This document shows, piece by piece, positions 1 through 7,443 of a DNA stretch of 29,513 nt. Origin of the DNA: Pseudomonadota bacterium (GTDB lineage Bacteria; Pseudomonadota; Gammaproteobacteria; Steroidobacterales; Steroidobacteraceae); contig JAEWAF010000114.1 in assembly GCA_023391815.1 (NCBI GenBank), positions 1 to 29,513 of the forward strand, given 5' to 3'. The notes beneath the pieces are model-generated. The model was not told the origin of the DNA. It was given only the letters and a program-made list of their open reading frames with translations, and searched no databases. A program made the position numbers and the translations under genes. Position 1 is the first letter of the stretch, and every line of letters starts with the position of its first letter.

Positions 1-38
1 CCGGGCTGTGGCCGGCGCGCGCTATTTCACACATGTTT

Positions 39-59
39 GCGCCCGGCTACGCCGGGCGC
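39..59. other. GC-rich perfect hairpin downstream of pfp
   Basis: Nine-base arms (39-47 and 51-59) are perfectly complementary around a three-base loop. The hairpin lies about 85 bases past the stop codon of the phosphofructokinase gene on the minus strand, so it could end that transcript or one entering from outside the window. Neither strand has a U-run after the stem, so it is not a textbook intrinsic terminator. The rest of 1-142 holds no gene I can support. Confidence 0.35.
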
Positions 60-142
60 GGACTATCTCAAGCCAGCTTGCCCGGCGTCAGCCGTGGCAA
101 GAGGTGATAACAACCGATAAGTGCCGAAAATAATTCGCGAAA

Positions 143-1465
143 CTATAACACAAAGGGGGTATCGAGCTTTTTCTTCACCGGCGCGTTCTTCAGCGTCACG
201 TACTGTGGCAGGCCATCTTTATACGGTGGATAGTCCTCGCCACGGATCAGCGGGCTCAGATAGCGGCGCCCCTTGGCCGTGATGTGGAAGCCATCCTCGG
301 TGATGTAATCACGCGGCAGCATCTTTTCCTGGTTGGCGACTTGGTCGAGCGGCGCCATGCCGATTTTCCATTTGTACGGGCTCTGCGAGGCGCGCACGAT
401 GGTCGGCATCACTGAATTGTGACCCTTGAGCGCGAGCTCCACCGCCGCCTTGCCGACCGCATAGGCCTGTTCGACGTCGACCTTCGAAGCGATGTGGCGC
501 GCGGCGCGCTGCAGGTAGTCGGCGACTGCCCAGTGATATTTGTAATTCAGCTTGGACTTCACCAGCTGCGCGATCACCGGCGCGACGCCACCGAGCTGCG
601 CATGGCCGAACGCGTCCCGCAGGCCGGCATCGGACAGGAATTTGCCGTCCGAGTTCTTGACGCCTTCCGAGACGACGATGGCGCAATAGCCGAACTTCTC
701 CACGCACTCCTTCACACGGGCGCAGAACTTGTCCTCCTCGAATGTGATTTCGGGGAACAGGATGATGTGGGGCGCGTCGCCTTCTTTCTCGGCGGCGAGT
801 CCGCCGGCGGCCGCGATCCAGCCCGCGTGGCGGCCCATCACTTCCATGATGAACACCTTGGTGGAGGTTTTGGCCATGGAGGCGACGTCGAAGCCCGCCT
901 CTCGGATCGAGACGGCGACATATTTTGCGACCGAGCCGAAGCCCGGGCAGCAGTCGGTGATTGGCAGATCGTTGTCCACGGTCTTGGGCACGTGAATGGC
1001 CTGGATCGGATAGCCGAGCTTGTCGGCCAGCTGCGAGACCTTCAGGCAGGTGTCGGCCGAATCGCCGCCGCCGTTATAGAAGAAATAACCGATGTCGTGC
1101 GCCTGGAACACTTCGATCAGGCGCTCGTACTGCGCCGGATTGTCTTCGAACTTTTTCAGCTTGAAGCGCGCCGAGCCGAACGCGCCGGAAGGGGTGTGGC
1201 GCAAGGCCCGGATGGCGGCGGCCGACTCCTTGCCGGTGTCGATCAGATCTTCTGTCAAAGCGCCGACGATGCCGTTGCGGCCCGCATAAACCTTGCCGAT
1301 CCGGCCGGAGGCGCGGCGGCATGCTTCGATCACGCCAGCGGCCGACGCATTGATGACAGCGGTAACACCGCCGGACTGCGCGTAGAAGGCGTTGCGCGGG
1401 CGGGCCGTTTTCTTCGGCGCGGTCGTGCGCGACCCGGTCTTTCTCGGCCCAGTCTTCTTCGGCAT
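143..1465 (-). CDS. pfp: Pyrophosphate-dependent 6-phosphofructokinase
   Basis: Phosphorylates fructose 6-phosphate to fructose 1,6-bisphosphate in the cytoplasm, most likely with PPi rather than ATP, and would be reversible. The 440-residue protein has the PFK fold signatures: NGGGDS at 131-136, PKTVDND at 160-166 and MGRHAGW at 210-216. Asp135 and Lys161 occupy the two positions (Gly104 and Gly124 of E. coli PfkA) that mark PPi-type enzymes. Gly134 sits where many family members have Asp. I chose the ATG at 1465 because AGGGGA lies just upstream; the frame stays open to 1594 but those 43 residues look non-coding. The first ~24 residues are rich in Lys/Arg (nine, no acidic residue) and precede the first conserved strand. 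The gene is divergent from adk across about 100 bases. PPi dependence is inferred from the two residues. Confidence 0.9.
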   Translation of the reverse strand: MPKKTGPRKTGSRTTAPKKTARPRNAFYAQSGGVTAVINASAAGVIEACRRASGRIGKVYAGRNGIVGALTEDLIDTGKESAAAIRALRHTPSGAFGSARFKLKKFEDNPAQYERLIEVFQAHDIGYFFYNGGGDSADTCLKVSQLADKLGYPIQAIHVPKTVDNDLPITDCCPGFGSVAKYVAVSIREAGFDVASMAKTSTKVFIMEVMGRHAGWIAAAGGLAAEKEGDAPHIILFPEITFEEDKFCARVKECVEKFGYCAIVVSEGVKNSDGKFLSDAGLRDAFGHAQLGGVAPVIAQLVKSKLNYKYHWAVADYLQRAARHIASKVDVEQAYAVGKAAVELALKGHNSVMPTIVRASQSPYKWKIGMAPLDQVANQEKMLPRDYITEDGFHITAKGRRYLSPLIRGEDYPPYKDGLPQYVTLKNAPVKKKLDTPFVL

Positions 1466-1531
1466 GCGTTTCCCCTGTGCGACGTAACCAATTGGCCGCG
1501 AAGGATAGCGCTCGAACGAGGCTTTCTGTAC

Positions 1532-1554
1532 CCTCCCCGGCTCTTGTCGGGAGG
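1532..1554 (+). promoter_or_regulatory. Hairpin covering the adk ribosome binding site
   Basis: The adk Shine-Dalgarno sequence GGGAGG (1549-1554) is exactly complementary to CCTCCC at 1532-1537, with an 11-base loop between. If transcription starts upstream of 1532, this stem would hide the ribosome binding site. The pairing is visible in the sequence; regulation is inference. The ATG at 1567 is 12 bases after the SD core, which supports that start for adk. Confidence 0.4.
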
Positions 1555-1566
1555 TCGGAATCAAAA

Positions 1567-2598
1567 ATGATGCGGATCGTATTACTGGGGGCACCCGGTT
1601 CGGGCAAAGGAACTCAGGCGCAGCGCCTCATGGGCAAATACGGCGTGCCGCAGGTTTCCTCCGGCGATCTGTTGCGCGATGCCGTGGCCCGGGGCACCGA
1701 GCTCGGTAAACAAGCCAAAGCGGTCATGGACGCCGGCCAGCTGGTCTCCGACGACATCGTGCTCGGCCTGATTCGCGAGCGCCTGAGCCGCCCCGACGCC
1801 GCCAACGGTTTCATCCTCGACGGCTTCCCCAGGAATATCGAGCAAGCGGATGCGCTCAACGTGCTGCTGGAAGAAATCGGCCAGCCGCTGGACGCGGTGC
1901 TGCTGCTCGACGTGCGCAACGAAACGTTGATGCAACGTCTTGCGGGCCGTCGTATCTGCCAGAAGTGCGGCACCGTCTACAACGTGCATTCGCTGCCGCC
2001 CGGCGTGACCACCTGCGCGAAGGACGGTACCGAACTGTATCAACGGCCGGACGACAAGGAAGAAGTCATCGGCAAGCGTCTGGCGGTGTATGACCAGCAG
2101 ACCAAGCCGCTGATCGAGTACTACTCCAAGCTCGGCCTGCTGCGCAAAGTCGCGGGCGAGGGCGAGCTGGAAGAAGTGTCCGAGCGCATGGAAGCCGCCG
2201 CGCTGGCGAAGCCCGTGCCGGCCTCCAAAGTGAAAGTCACCAAGACGCCTGCTCAGAGCAAGCGCAACAGCAACGCGGCCAAATCCGCCAAGCCCGCGGC
2301 GACCAGCGCCAGCAAGCCGGCGTCGAAGGCAGGATTCGCCAAGGGCAAGTCGGCCAAGGCCAAGCCGTCGAAGGCCAAGTCCACCGGCAAGGGCAAGAAG
2401 CCGGCCGTGAAGGGCAAGGCTGCCGGCAAGAGCAAGACGAAGACGGCAACCGTGAAGGCCAAGGCTGTCGGCAAGAGCAAGACGCCGGCCGCGAAGAAAT
2501 CTTCCAAGGCCCCCGCTCGCGGCACGAACAAGGCCGCTCGCAAGGCGCCGGCGAAGAAGGCCGCGGGTCGCGCTAGCAAAGCTCGCAAGAAGAAATAA
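1567..2598 (+). CDS. adk: Adenylate kinase with long histone-H1-like C-terminal tail
   Basis: Interconverts ATP + AMP and 2 ADP in the cytoplasm. Residues 1-214 form a complete long-type adenylate kinase: P-loop GAPGSGKGT at 8-16, LDGFPR near 84-89, and a LID (about 123-160) with Cys131, Cys134, Cys150 and Asp153 forming a likely structural zinc site. A normal bacterial Adk ends near 215 residues; this one continues to 343. The extra ~128 residues are almost entirely Lys, Ala, Ser, Pro, Thr, Gly and Arg, as in histone H1 or AlgP-type tails, and are predicted disordered and strongly basic. The start at 1567 follows GGGAGGT; a second Met codon follows immediately. The open frame upstream to 1477 looks non-coding. 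The tail is in frame with no stop, so it is an extension and not a separate gene. Its role is unknown; nucleic-acid or polyanion binding is a guess. Confidence 0.95.
   Translation: MMRIVLLGAPGSGKGTQAQRLMGKYGVPQVSSGDLLRDAVARGTELGKQAKAVMDAGQLVSDDIVLGLIRERLSRPDAANGFILDGFPRNIEQADALNVLLEEIGQPLDAVLLLDVRNETLMQRLAGRRICQKCGTVYNVHSLPPGVTTCAKDGTELYQRPDDKEEVIGKRLAVYDQQTKPLIEYYSKLGLLRKVAGEGELEEVSERMEAAALAKPVPASKVKVTKTPAQSKRNSNAAKSAKPAATSASKPASKAGFAKGKSAKAKPSKAKSTGKGKKPAVKGKAAGKSKTKTATVKAKAVGKSKTPAAKKSSKAPARGTNKAARKAPAKKAAGRASKARKKK
2416..2484 (+). repeat. Short direct repeat in the adk tail
   Basis: A 24-base sequence at 2416-2439 recurs at 2461-2484 with one mismatch, a period of 45 bases (15 codons). 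Both copies encode AGKSKT or VGKSKT in the basic tail. It looks like slippage or duplication that keeps the reading frame, a common way for H1-like tails to vary in length. Confidence 0.7.
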
Positions 2599-2610
2599 CC
2601 TTCGATTGGT

Positions 2611-2637
2611 GGCTGGCGCGCGCCCGCGCGCTCAGCC
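2611..2637. terminator. Probable bidirectional terminator between adk and rnd
   Basis: Arms 2611-2621 and 2626-2637 pair over 11 bases with one bulge around a four-base loop, between the convergent stops of adk (2598) and rnd (2690). On the plus strand a moderately T-rich stretch (CGCTTTGTTA) follows. The U-tract is weak, so strength is uncertain, but the position between convergent genes fits. Confidence 0.5.
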
Positions 2638-2689
2638 CCGCGCTTTGTTACGTTTGGAACGGTCGCGGCGTTCGCAGCTCGAAATCCGT

Positions 2690-3805
2690 TCAGCGAGCGG
2701 GCGCTGCCTGCGCCATCGCGATCAGTCGATCGCCAATCACGTCCTTGCGCCAGCCACTGCTCAGCCGATCGGTCCGACGTGAGAACACCAGTTGTTCGAC
2801 GTCGCGTCGAGTGGCGAGGATTTCCGGGCTGATCTTCAATTCTTCCGCCGTCGCGCGCGCGGTATTCATCAACTTCGTGACCAGCGCGAGCTGTTGAGCG
2901 TCGGGTTTCGGCGGGATGAACGCGGCCGGCTCCGACTGGCCTTGCTCACGACCTCGCGTGACGAGCGCCAGCAATTCCTCACCGCGTCGGCGTGCGACGC
3001 CGGCCGGCAGCGTGCGGATGTTTTCTAAGTCCTCGACTTTGCCCGGCAAGCGTTCGGCGATATCGCGCAAAGCGTCGTCCGCCAGAATCCAGCCGCGCGG
3101 CTTGTCGTGTTTGACCGCCATTTCTTCACGCCATTGCGCGAGCAATTTGGCGGTGGCGCGTTGCTCGGGCCGCAGCCGATCCAACCCTTTCAAGCGTTTC
3201 CAGGCCGCTTCCGGCTCGGTGCGATGAAGCGATGGCGACTCCAGCTCACGGGTCTCTTCATAGAGCCACTCGGTGCGGCCCGCTTCATTCAATGCGTCGC
3301 GGAGGTTTTGATACAACGGCACCAGGTAGCGCACGTCGTCCTCGGCGTACTGCACCTGTTCGGGACTCAGCGGCCGTCGCGACCAATCGGTGCGAGTGTG
3401 ACCTTTTTCCAGCTGCTGCCCGAGGCGCGCGGCGACCAACGCTCCATAACCGATCTGCGCGGACTGACCGAGTAGCGCGGCGGCGATCTGGGTATCGAAG
3501 ATCGGACCATTGAGCGCGCCACGCATGGCGACCGACAGCACTTCCAGATCCTGGCGAGCGGCGTGCAGGACCTTGATCCGGCCGCGGTCGTTCAGGAAAT
3601 CCCACAATGGCTGCAAGTCGGGCATCGCCAGGGGATCGACCAGCGCGCAGCGCCCCGGTATTGCCAGCTGCACCAGGCAGAGCTTGGGAAAGTATGTGCT
3701 CTCACGCATGAACTCGGTGTCCAGCGCGACGAAATCGGCGTCGCGCAGCTCATCGAGCGCGTGTAGAAGTTCAGCGGACGTGGTGACTGGTGGCGCGGGC
3801 TGCAT
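2690..3805 (-). CDS. rnd: Ribonuclease D
   Basis: A 3'-to-5' exoribonuclease that trims tRNA and other small-RNA precursors. The 371-residue protein has the DEDDy exonuclease motifs: DTEF with MREST (Exo I), HAARQDLE (Exo II) and YAEDDVRY (Exo III), then an HRDC domain containing RLRPEQRA and KPRGWILADD. The frame is open to 3889, and ATGs also exist at 3826 and 3889. A perfect TATAAT (minus strand, 3830-3835) would start RNA near 3823, so the ATG at 3805 is the first that would lie on that transcript. It also gives an N-terminus like that of E. coli RNase D. No strong Shine-Dalgarno is visible before it. Confidence 0.92.
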   Translation of the reverse strand: MQPAPPVTTSAELLHALDELRDADFVALDTEFMRESTYFPKLCLVQLAIPGRCALVDPLAMPDLQPLWDFLNDRGRIKVLHAARQDLEVLSVAMRGALNGPIFDTQIAAALLGQSAQIGYGALVAARLGQQLEKGHTRTDWSRRPLSPEQVQYAEDDVRYLVPLYQNLRDALNEAGRTEWLYEETRELESPSLHRTEPEAAWKRLKGLDRLRPEQRATAKLLAQWREEMAVKHDKPRGWILADDALRDIAERLPGKVEDLENIRTLPAGVARRRGEELLALVTRGREQGQSEPAAFIPPKPDAQQLALVTKLMNTARATAEELKISPEILATRRDVEQLVFSRRTDRLSSGWRKDVIGDRLIAMAQAAPAR

Positions 3806-3829
3806 GGGCGTGCGTGTACAATTCATTTC

Positions 3830-3835
3830 ATTATA
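3830..3835 (-). promoter_or_regulatory. -10 element of the rnd promoter
   Basis: Reads TATAAT on the minus strand, 25 bases upstream of the chosen rnd start. No convincing -35 is seen at 17 bases. The element lies in the short divergent space before the membrane-protein gene that begins at 3882. Confidence 0.45.
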
Positions 3836-3881
3836 GGGGAGTCTGCCGGCGTGGCTTGCCGGCTCTACACGCGTTTCGCTC

Positions 3882-4394
3882 ATGGTCATTTTGCGATTTC
3901 TGCAAAGCTTCCTCGATATCGCGCTTTGGCGAAAGGGACCCCAGGACCTGCCGGCTTCGACCGCCCTGGCGACGCTGGCGCTGATCGCTTATCTGAGCAC
4001 CGGTTTCCTGCGCATGCGGCTGTTCACGCTCGACCGGCCGACGGCGCTGCTGTTCATCTGTATCGATGCGCTGATGCTCGGCGCCTGGCTGTGGCTGGTG
4101 CTGGCGTTCTTCGGTCGGCGCCAGCGGTTCGTGCAGACCATCACCGCGACGCTGGGCGTCGGTCTGCTGGTGATGTTGCTCGATGTGACGATTCGTTCCA
4201 CACAACTGGCCCTCGGCTGGAGCGATGAGGTGTCGACGAGCTGGTTGCGGGCGCGGTTCCTGCTCCTCGCGCTGGTGCTGGGGCGCATTTTCATGCTGGC
4301 GCTGGATCGGGGGCTGATCACGGGCATCGCGCTCACCGTCGCCATCTTTTACTCAACTTACGCCGTGCAGCTGATGTTCGGCCAGCGCGGTTGA
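3882..4394 (+). CDS. Small inner-membrane protein of unknown function
   Basis: A 170-residue protein with about four hydrophobic helices (near 27-45, 55-78, 85-103 and 125-160) and short charged loops, so an integral inner-membrane protein. The N-terminus carries a conserved-looking stretch, LWRKGPQDLP, just before the first helix. I do not recognise a named family with certainty; Yip1-like or a conserved hypothetical membrane protein are possibilities. It is 22 bases upstream of mpl on the same strand, so the two are probably co-transcribed. No clear Shine-Dalgarno precedes the ATG at 3882, so the start is less sure than the frame. Confidence 0.75.
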   Translation: MVILRFLQSFLDIALWRKGPQDLPASTALATLALIAYLSTGFLRMRLFTLDRPTALLFICIDALMLGAWLWLVLAFFGRRQRFVQTITATLGVGLLVMLLDVTIRSTQLALGWSDEVSTSWLRARFLLLALVLGRIFMLALDRGLITGIALTVAIFYSTYAVQLMFGQRG

Positions 4395-4416
4395 GGCCAG
4401 GAAGAATAGAGGATCC

Positions 4417-5787
4417 ATGCACGTACACATTCTCGGCGTTTGCGGCACCTTCATGGGCGGCATCGCGGCGCTGGCGCGCGCCTCGGGCCATCGTGTCACT
4501 GGATCGGATCAGAGCGTCTATCCGCCCATGTCCGATCAGCTGCGCGAGCTGGGCATCGAGATCATCGAAGGCTACACGCCGGAGCAGTTGAAGCTGAAAC
4601 CCGACGTGGTCGTGGTCGGCAACGTGATGAGCCGCGGCAACCCGCTGATCGAGGCGCTGCTGGAAAGCGATATTCCCTACACCTCCGGCCCGGAATGGCT
4701 GGCGCGACATGTCTTGAACAAGCGCTGGACCCTCGCGGTCGCAGGCACGCATGGCAAGACCACGACCTCGAGCATTCTCACCTGGCTGCTGGAATACGGC
4801 GGGCTCGAGCCGGGCTTCCTGATCGGCGGTGTGCCGGGCAATTTCAATGTGTCCGCGCGGCTCGGCAAGGGCCAGCATTTCGTGGTCGAGGCCGACGAAT
4901 ACGACACCGCGTTCTTCGACAAGCGCGCCAAGTTCGTGCACTACCGGCCGCGCACTGCCATTCTCAACAATCTCGAGCACGACCACGCGGATATCTATCC
5001 CGACGTGGCGTCGATCCAATGGCAGTTCCATCAACTGATGCGCATGGTGCCCGGACACGGCCTGGTCGTCGCCAACTCCGGCGACGCCAACGTCATGCAC
5101 GTGATCGACATGGGTTGCTGGACGCCGGTGGAACGTTTCTCGAGCGGTCTGCACGGCGACACCGCGTGGTACGCGATTGCGCCGCCGGGCGGGGACTACA
5201 GCACCTTCTCCCTCATGGAAGGCAACGCGGCGGTCGCCGACGTGAGCTGGTCGATGGTCGGTCGACACAACGCCGAAAACGCGTTGGCCGCCATTCTGGC
5301 GGCGCGCGGTGCAGGCGTGCCGATTGAAACATCGGTCGCCGCGTTGAAGGAATTCCAGGGCGTGCGTCGTCGAATGGAAGTGCGCGGTGTGGTCAATGGC
5401 ATTACGGTCTACGACGATTTCGCGCATCACCCGACCGCGGTGGCCACGACTATCGACGGCCTGCGACGCAAGATTGGTTCGGCGCGATTGATCGCCGTGC
5501 TGGAACCGCGCTCCAATACGATGAAGCTCGGTACGCACTCTTCAGCGCTGGCGGGCGCGTTGTCGCAAGCGGATCATGTATGGATGTATCAAGGACCGAA
5601 TGTCACCTGGGATGTCGCGGGCTCGGTCGCGGCGCTCGGCAAGCGTGCCGACACGGTGAAGGATCTGGACCAGCTGATCGCGCAGCTGGACGCGAGCCTG
5701 GTCAGCGGAGATCACGTGCTTATCATGTCGAATGGCGGTTTCGGCGGCATTCACGGAAAGTTGCTGGACCGTCTGCGGAAGCGTTGA
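4417..5787 (+). CDS. mpl: UDP-MurNAc:L-Ala-gamma-D-Glu-meso-DAP ligase (murein recycling)
   Basis: Joins recycled tripeptide (L-Ala-D-Glu-meso-DAP) to UDP-N-acetylmuramate in the cytoplasm, returning it to peptidoglycan synthesis. The 456-residue protein starts MHVHILGVCGTFMGG, typical of Mpl, and has the Mur-ligase ATP loop GTHGKTT at 110-116, EADEYDTAFFD, the NNLEHDHADI motif, and YDDFAHHPTA in the C-terminal domain. Length equals the usual ~455. MurC is excluded by the N-terminal and DAP-ligase-type motifs. An AGAGGA Shine-Dalgarno precedes the ATG. The LON-domain gene follows after 15 bases, suggesting an operon from 3882 to 6384. Confidence 0.97.
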   Translation: MHVHILGVCGTFMGGIAALARASGHRVTGSDQSVYPPMSDQLRELGIEIIEGYTPEQLKLKPDVVVVGNVMSRGNPLIEALLESDIPYTSGPEWLARHVLNKRWTLAVAGTHGKTTTSSILTWLLEYGGLEPGFLIGGVPGNFNVSARLGKGQHFVVEADEYDTAFFDKRAKFVHYRPRTAILNNLEHDHADIYPDVASIQWQFHQLMRMVPGHGLVVANSGDANVMHVIDMGCWTPVERFSSGLHGDTAWYAIAPPGGDYSTFSLMEGNAAVADVSWSMVGRHNAENALAAILAARGAGVPIETSVAALKEFQGVRRRMEVRGVVNGITVYDDFAHHPTAVATTIDGLRRKIGSARLIAVLEPRSNTMKLGTHSSALAGALSQADHVWMYQGPNVTWDVAGSVAALGKRADTVKDLDQLIAQLDASLVSGDHVLIMSNGGFGGIHGKLLDRLRKR

Positions 5788-5802
5788 GCGCCAGGAGGAC
5801 TC

Positions 5803-6384
5803 ATGTCGGTGGTCCTGCCTTTGTTCCCGCTGAACACCGTGCTGTTCCCGGGCGGCCCTCTGCGCCTGCGCATTTTCGAGCCGCGTTATCTCGACATGGT
5901 GAGTCGCTGCATGCGAGAGAACACCAACTTCGGTGTCGCGCTCATCACGGAAGGTCGTGAAGCGGGCGGCACGGCGCGCACGACGACGATGGGAACGACG
6001 GCGCGCATCGTCGACTTCGAGCGGCTCGACGACGGATTGCTCGGGATCACCGCGCGCGGCGAGCACAGGTTCAACATTCTCGGCGTGAAGACCCAGAGCG
6101 ATGGCTTGAACCTCGCCGACATCGAGCTCGTTCCCGATGAGCCGGCGATGGAGGTGCCGGAAGATCTGGCGATCCTGGCCGAGCTGCTGAAACAAGCCTT
6201 CGTGCAAGTGGGAACGGCTTATGGGGATGAGCCGCCGCACTATGAGAATGCCAGCTGGGTGGGAATGAGACTGGCCGAGATCCTGCCGCTGCCCATGCCG
6301 GAGAAGCAGCAGTGTCTGGAGATGAATGACGGCGTCGAGCGCTTGCGCCTGTTGCGCGAGCGGCTGGATATCCGAGAGGCGTAA
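5803..6384 (+). CDS. LON substrate-binding domain protein
   Basis: A 193-residue protein made only of the LON N-terminal (substrate-binding) domain. It begins with VVLPLFPLNTVLFPGG and continues with LRIFEPRYLDMV and FGVALITEG, all classical for that domain. It lacks the AAA+ ATPase and the Ser-Lys protease domain of Lon, so it is not itself a protease. Stand-alone LON proteins are widespread in proteobacteria and their role is poorly known. AGGAGG lies just before the ATG. The gene sits 15 bases after mpl, and its stop is five bases from the convergent protease gene. Confidence 0.93.
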   Translation: MSVVLPLFPLNTVLFPGGPLRLRIFEPRYLDMVSRCMRENTNFGVALITEGREAGGTARTTTMGTTARIVDFERLDDGLLGITARGEHRFNILGVKTQSDGLNLADIELVPDEPAMEVPEDLAILAELLKQAFVQVGTAYGDEPPHYENASWVGMRLAEILPLPMPEKQQCLEMNDGVERLRLLRERLDIREA

Positions 6385-6389
6385 GGACG

Positions 6390-7262
6390 TCAGGCCCGCC
6401 GGCGACGCTGGCTTAACACAGCAAACACGGCGGCAATTACAGCGAACCACACCAGCGCCGCCCAGCCGATGACCCCGTCGTAGTTACCAACCAGCACCGC
6501 GAGGGCCGTGTCGGGATTCACGATCGTCGCCTCACGCAACACGGCGATGAACGCCACCCCGGCGGCGTGTAACCCGATGCATCCGGCAATCGCTCCCGTA
6601 CGCAGCCGAACGAGAGCAAACAACACTCCCAGCATCGCCAGCGCGACGAACGAATCGGCGAACGTCAAAGGATCCACGTAACGTTCGAAGAGCTTGCTCA
6701 GCACCTCGAAACCGTGCACCCATGACACGTCTTCGGGGGGCACCCGCAATTTCCCACCCAGGAAGTGCAGCGACGCGTACAGCACGCTGGGTGCGATGAC
6801 GGCTGCCGCCGCGCCGGACGTTCGTGAGACAGCTGTAAACAGAACGCCGCGGAAGAATGTTTCTTCGATGAACGCGACCGTCACTCCCGTGAGCAAGCCG
6901 CCGGCGATCACGCCGAGCCAGGCGCCATCGAAGCCGGGCTTCACTTCACGGATGTCGAGCCCGAGCAACAGTGCCGTGAGCGGCAGCATCAATCCGATGC
7001 CGCACACGAACCCGATGCCCATCTGCCGGAGAAAGTCAGGTCGGGGCAGCCCATAGCCCAGCGATTCCTTATCCGTCAGCCCGAGTCGCCGCGTGAGTAC
7101 CACCAGGCCGACCAGCGCCAGCAGCATGGCGATCCGATGCATGACGCGGTGGACCGGCTCGACCGAGACCAGACTGACCAGCCACCAGGCGGGATAAGTG
7201 AGTACCGCGGCCACGAGCAGGGAGCCCGCCAGCAGGGCGACGAACAGAGCGAAGGCGCGCAT
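6390..7262 (-). CDS. CPBP-family intramembrane glutamic endopeptidase
   Basis: A 290-residue integral membrane protein with about eight hydrophobic segments. It carries the CPBP (Abi/Rce1-like) motifs: EETFFR at 133-138 (Glu133, Glu134, Arg138), ASLHF with His166, and a later GLHAAG histidine. These residues form the active site in Rce1-type proteases. Substrates are unknown; family members cleave prenylated proteins or act in bacteriocin self-protection. The gene is convergent with the LON protein. No good Shine-Dalgarno is visible before the ATG at 7262. Confidence 0.9.
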   Translation of the reverse strand: MRAFALFVALLAGSLLVAAVLTYPAWWLVSLVSVEPVHRVMHRIAMLLALVGLVVLTRRLGLTDKESLGYGLPRPDFLRQMGIGFVCGIGLMLPLTALLLGLDIREVKPGFDGAWLGVIAGGLLTGVTVAFIEETFFRGVLFTAVSRTSGAAAAVIAPSVLYASLHFLGGKLRVPPEDVSWVHGFEVLSKLFERYVDPLTFADSFVALAMLGVLFALVRLRTGAIAGCIGLHAAGVAFIAVLREATIVNPDTALAVLVGNYDGVIGWAALVWFAVIAAVFAVLSQRRRRA

Positions 7263-7443
7263 GGGTCAGTAGATGAACAACAGATCGCGGCCCGGAATGC
7301 GCGCCATTTCTCGATGAAACGCCAGATATAGGGCCGATTTGCGCGGCGTGGGTGCGCCTACACTGCCGTCAGCTTCGAGGCCGCGCGCCACGGAGCGGCA
7401 AGGATTCGCATTCATCTGCAACGATTTTATGGAGAACGGCATC

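Noticed and set aside
419..1570. Long plus-strand open frame (383 codons) opposite pfp
   Set aside because: It lies antisense to a clear phosphofructokinase, its product matches no family I know, and GC-rich codon use produces such shadows.
5803..6384. Lon protease
   Set aside because: Only the substrate-binding domain is present; there is no ATPase or Ser-Lys protease domain and the gene is complete at 193 residues.
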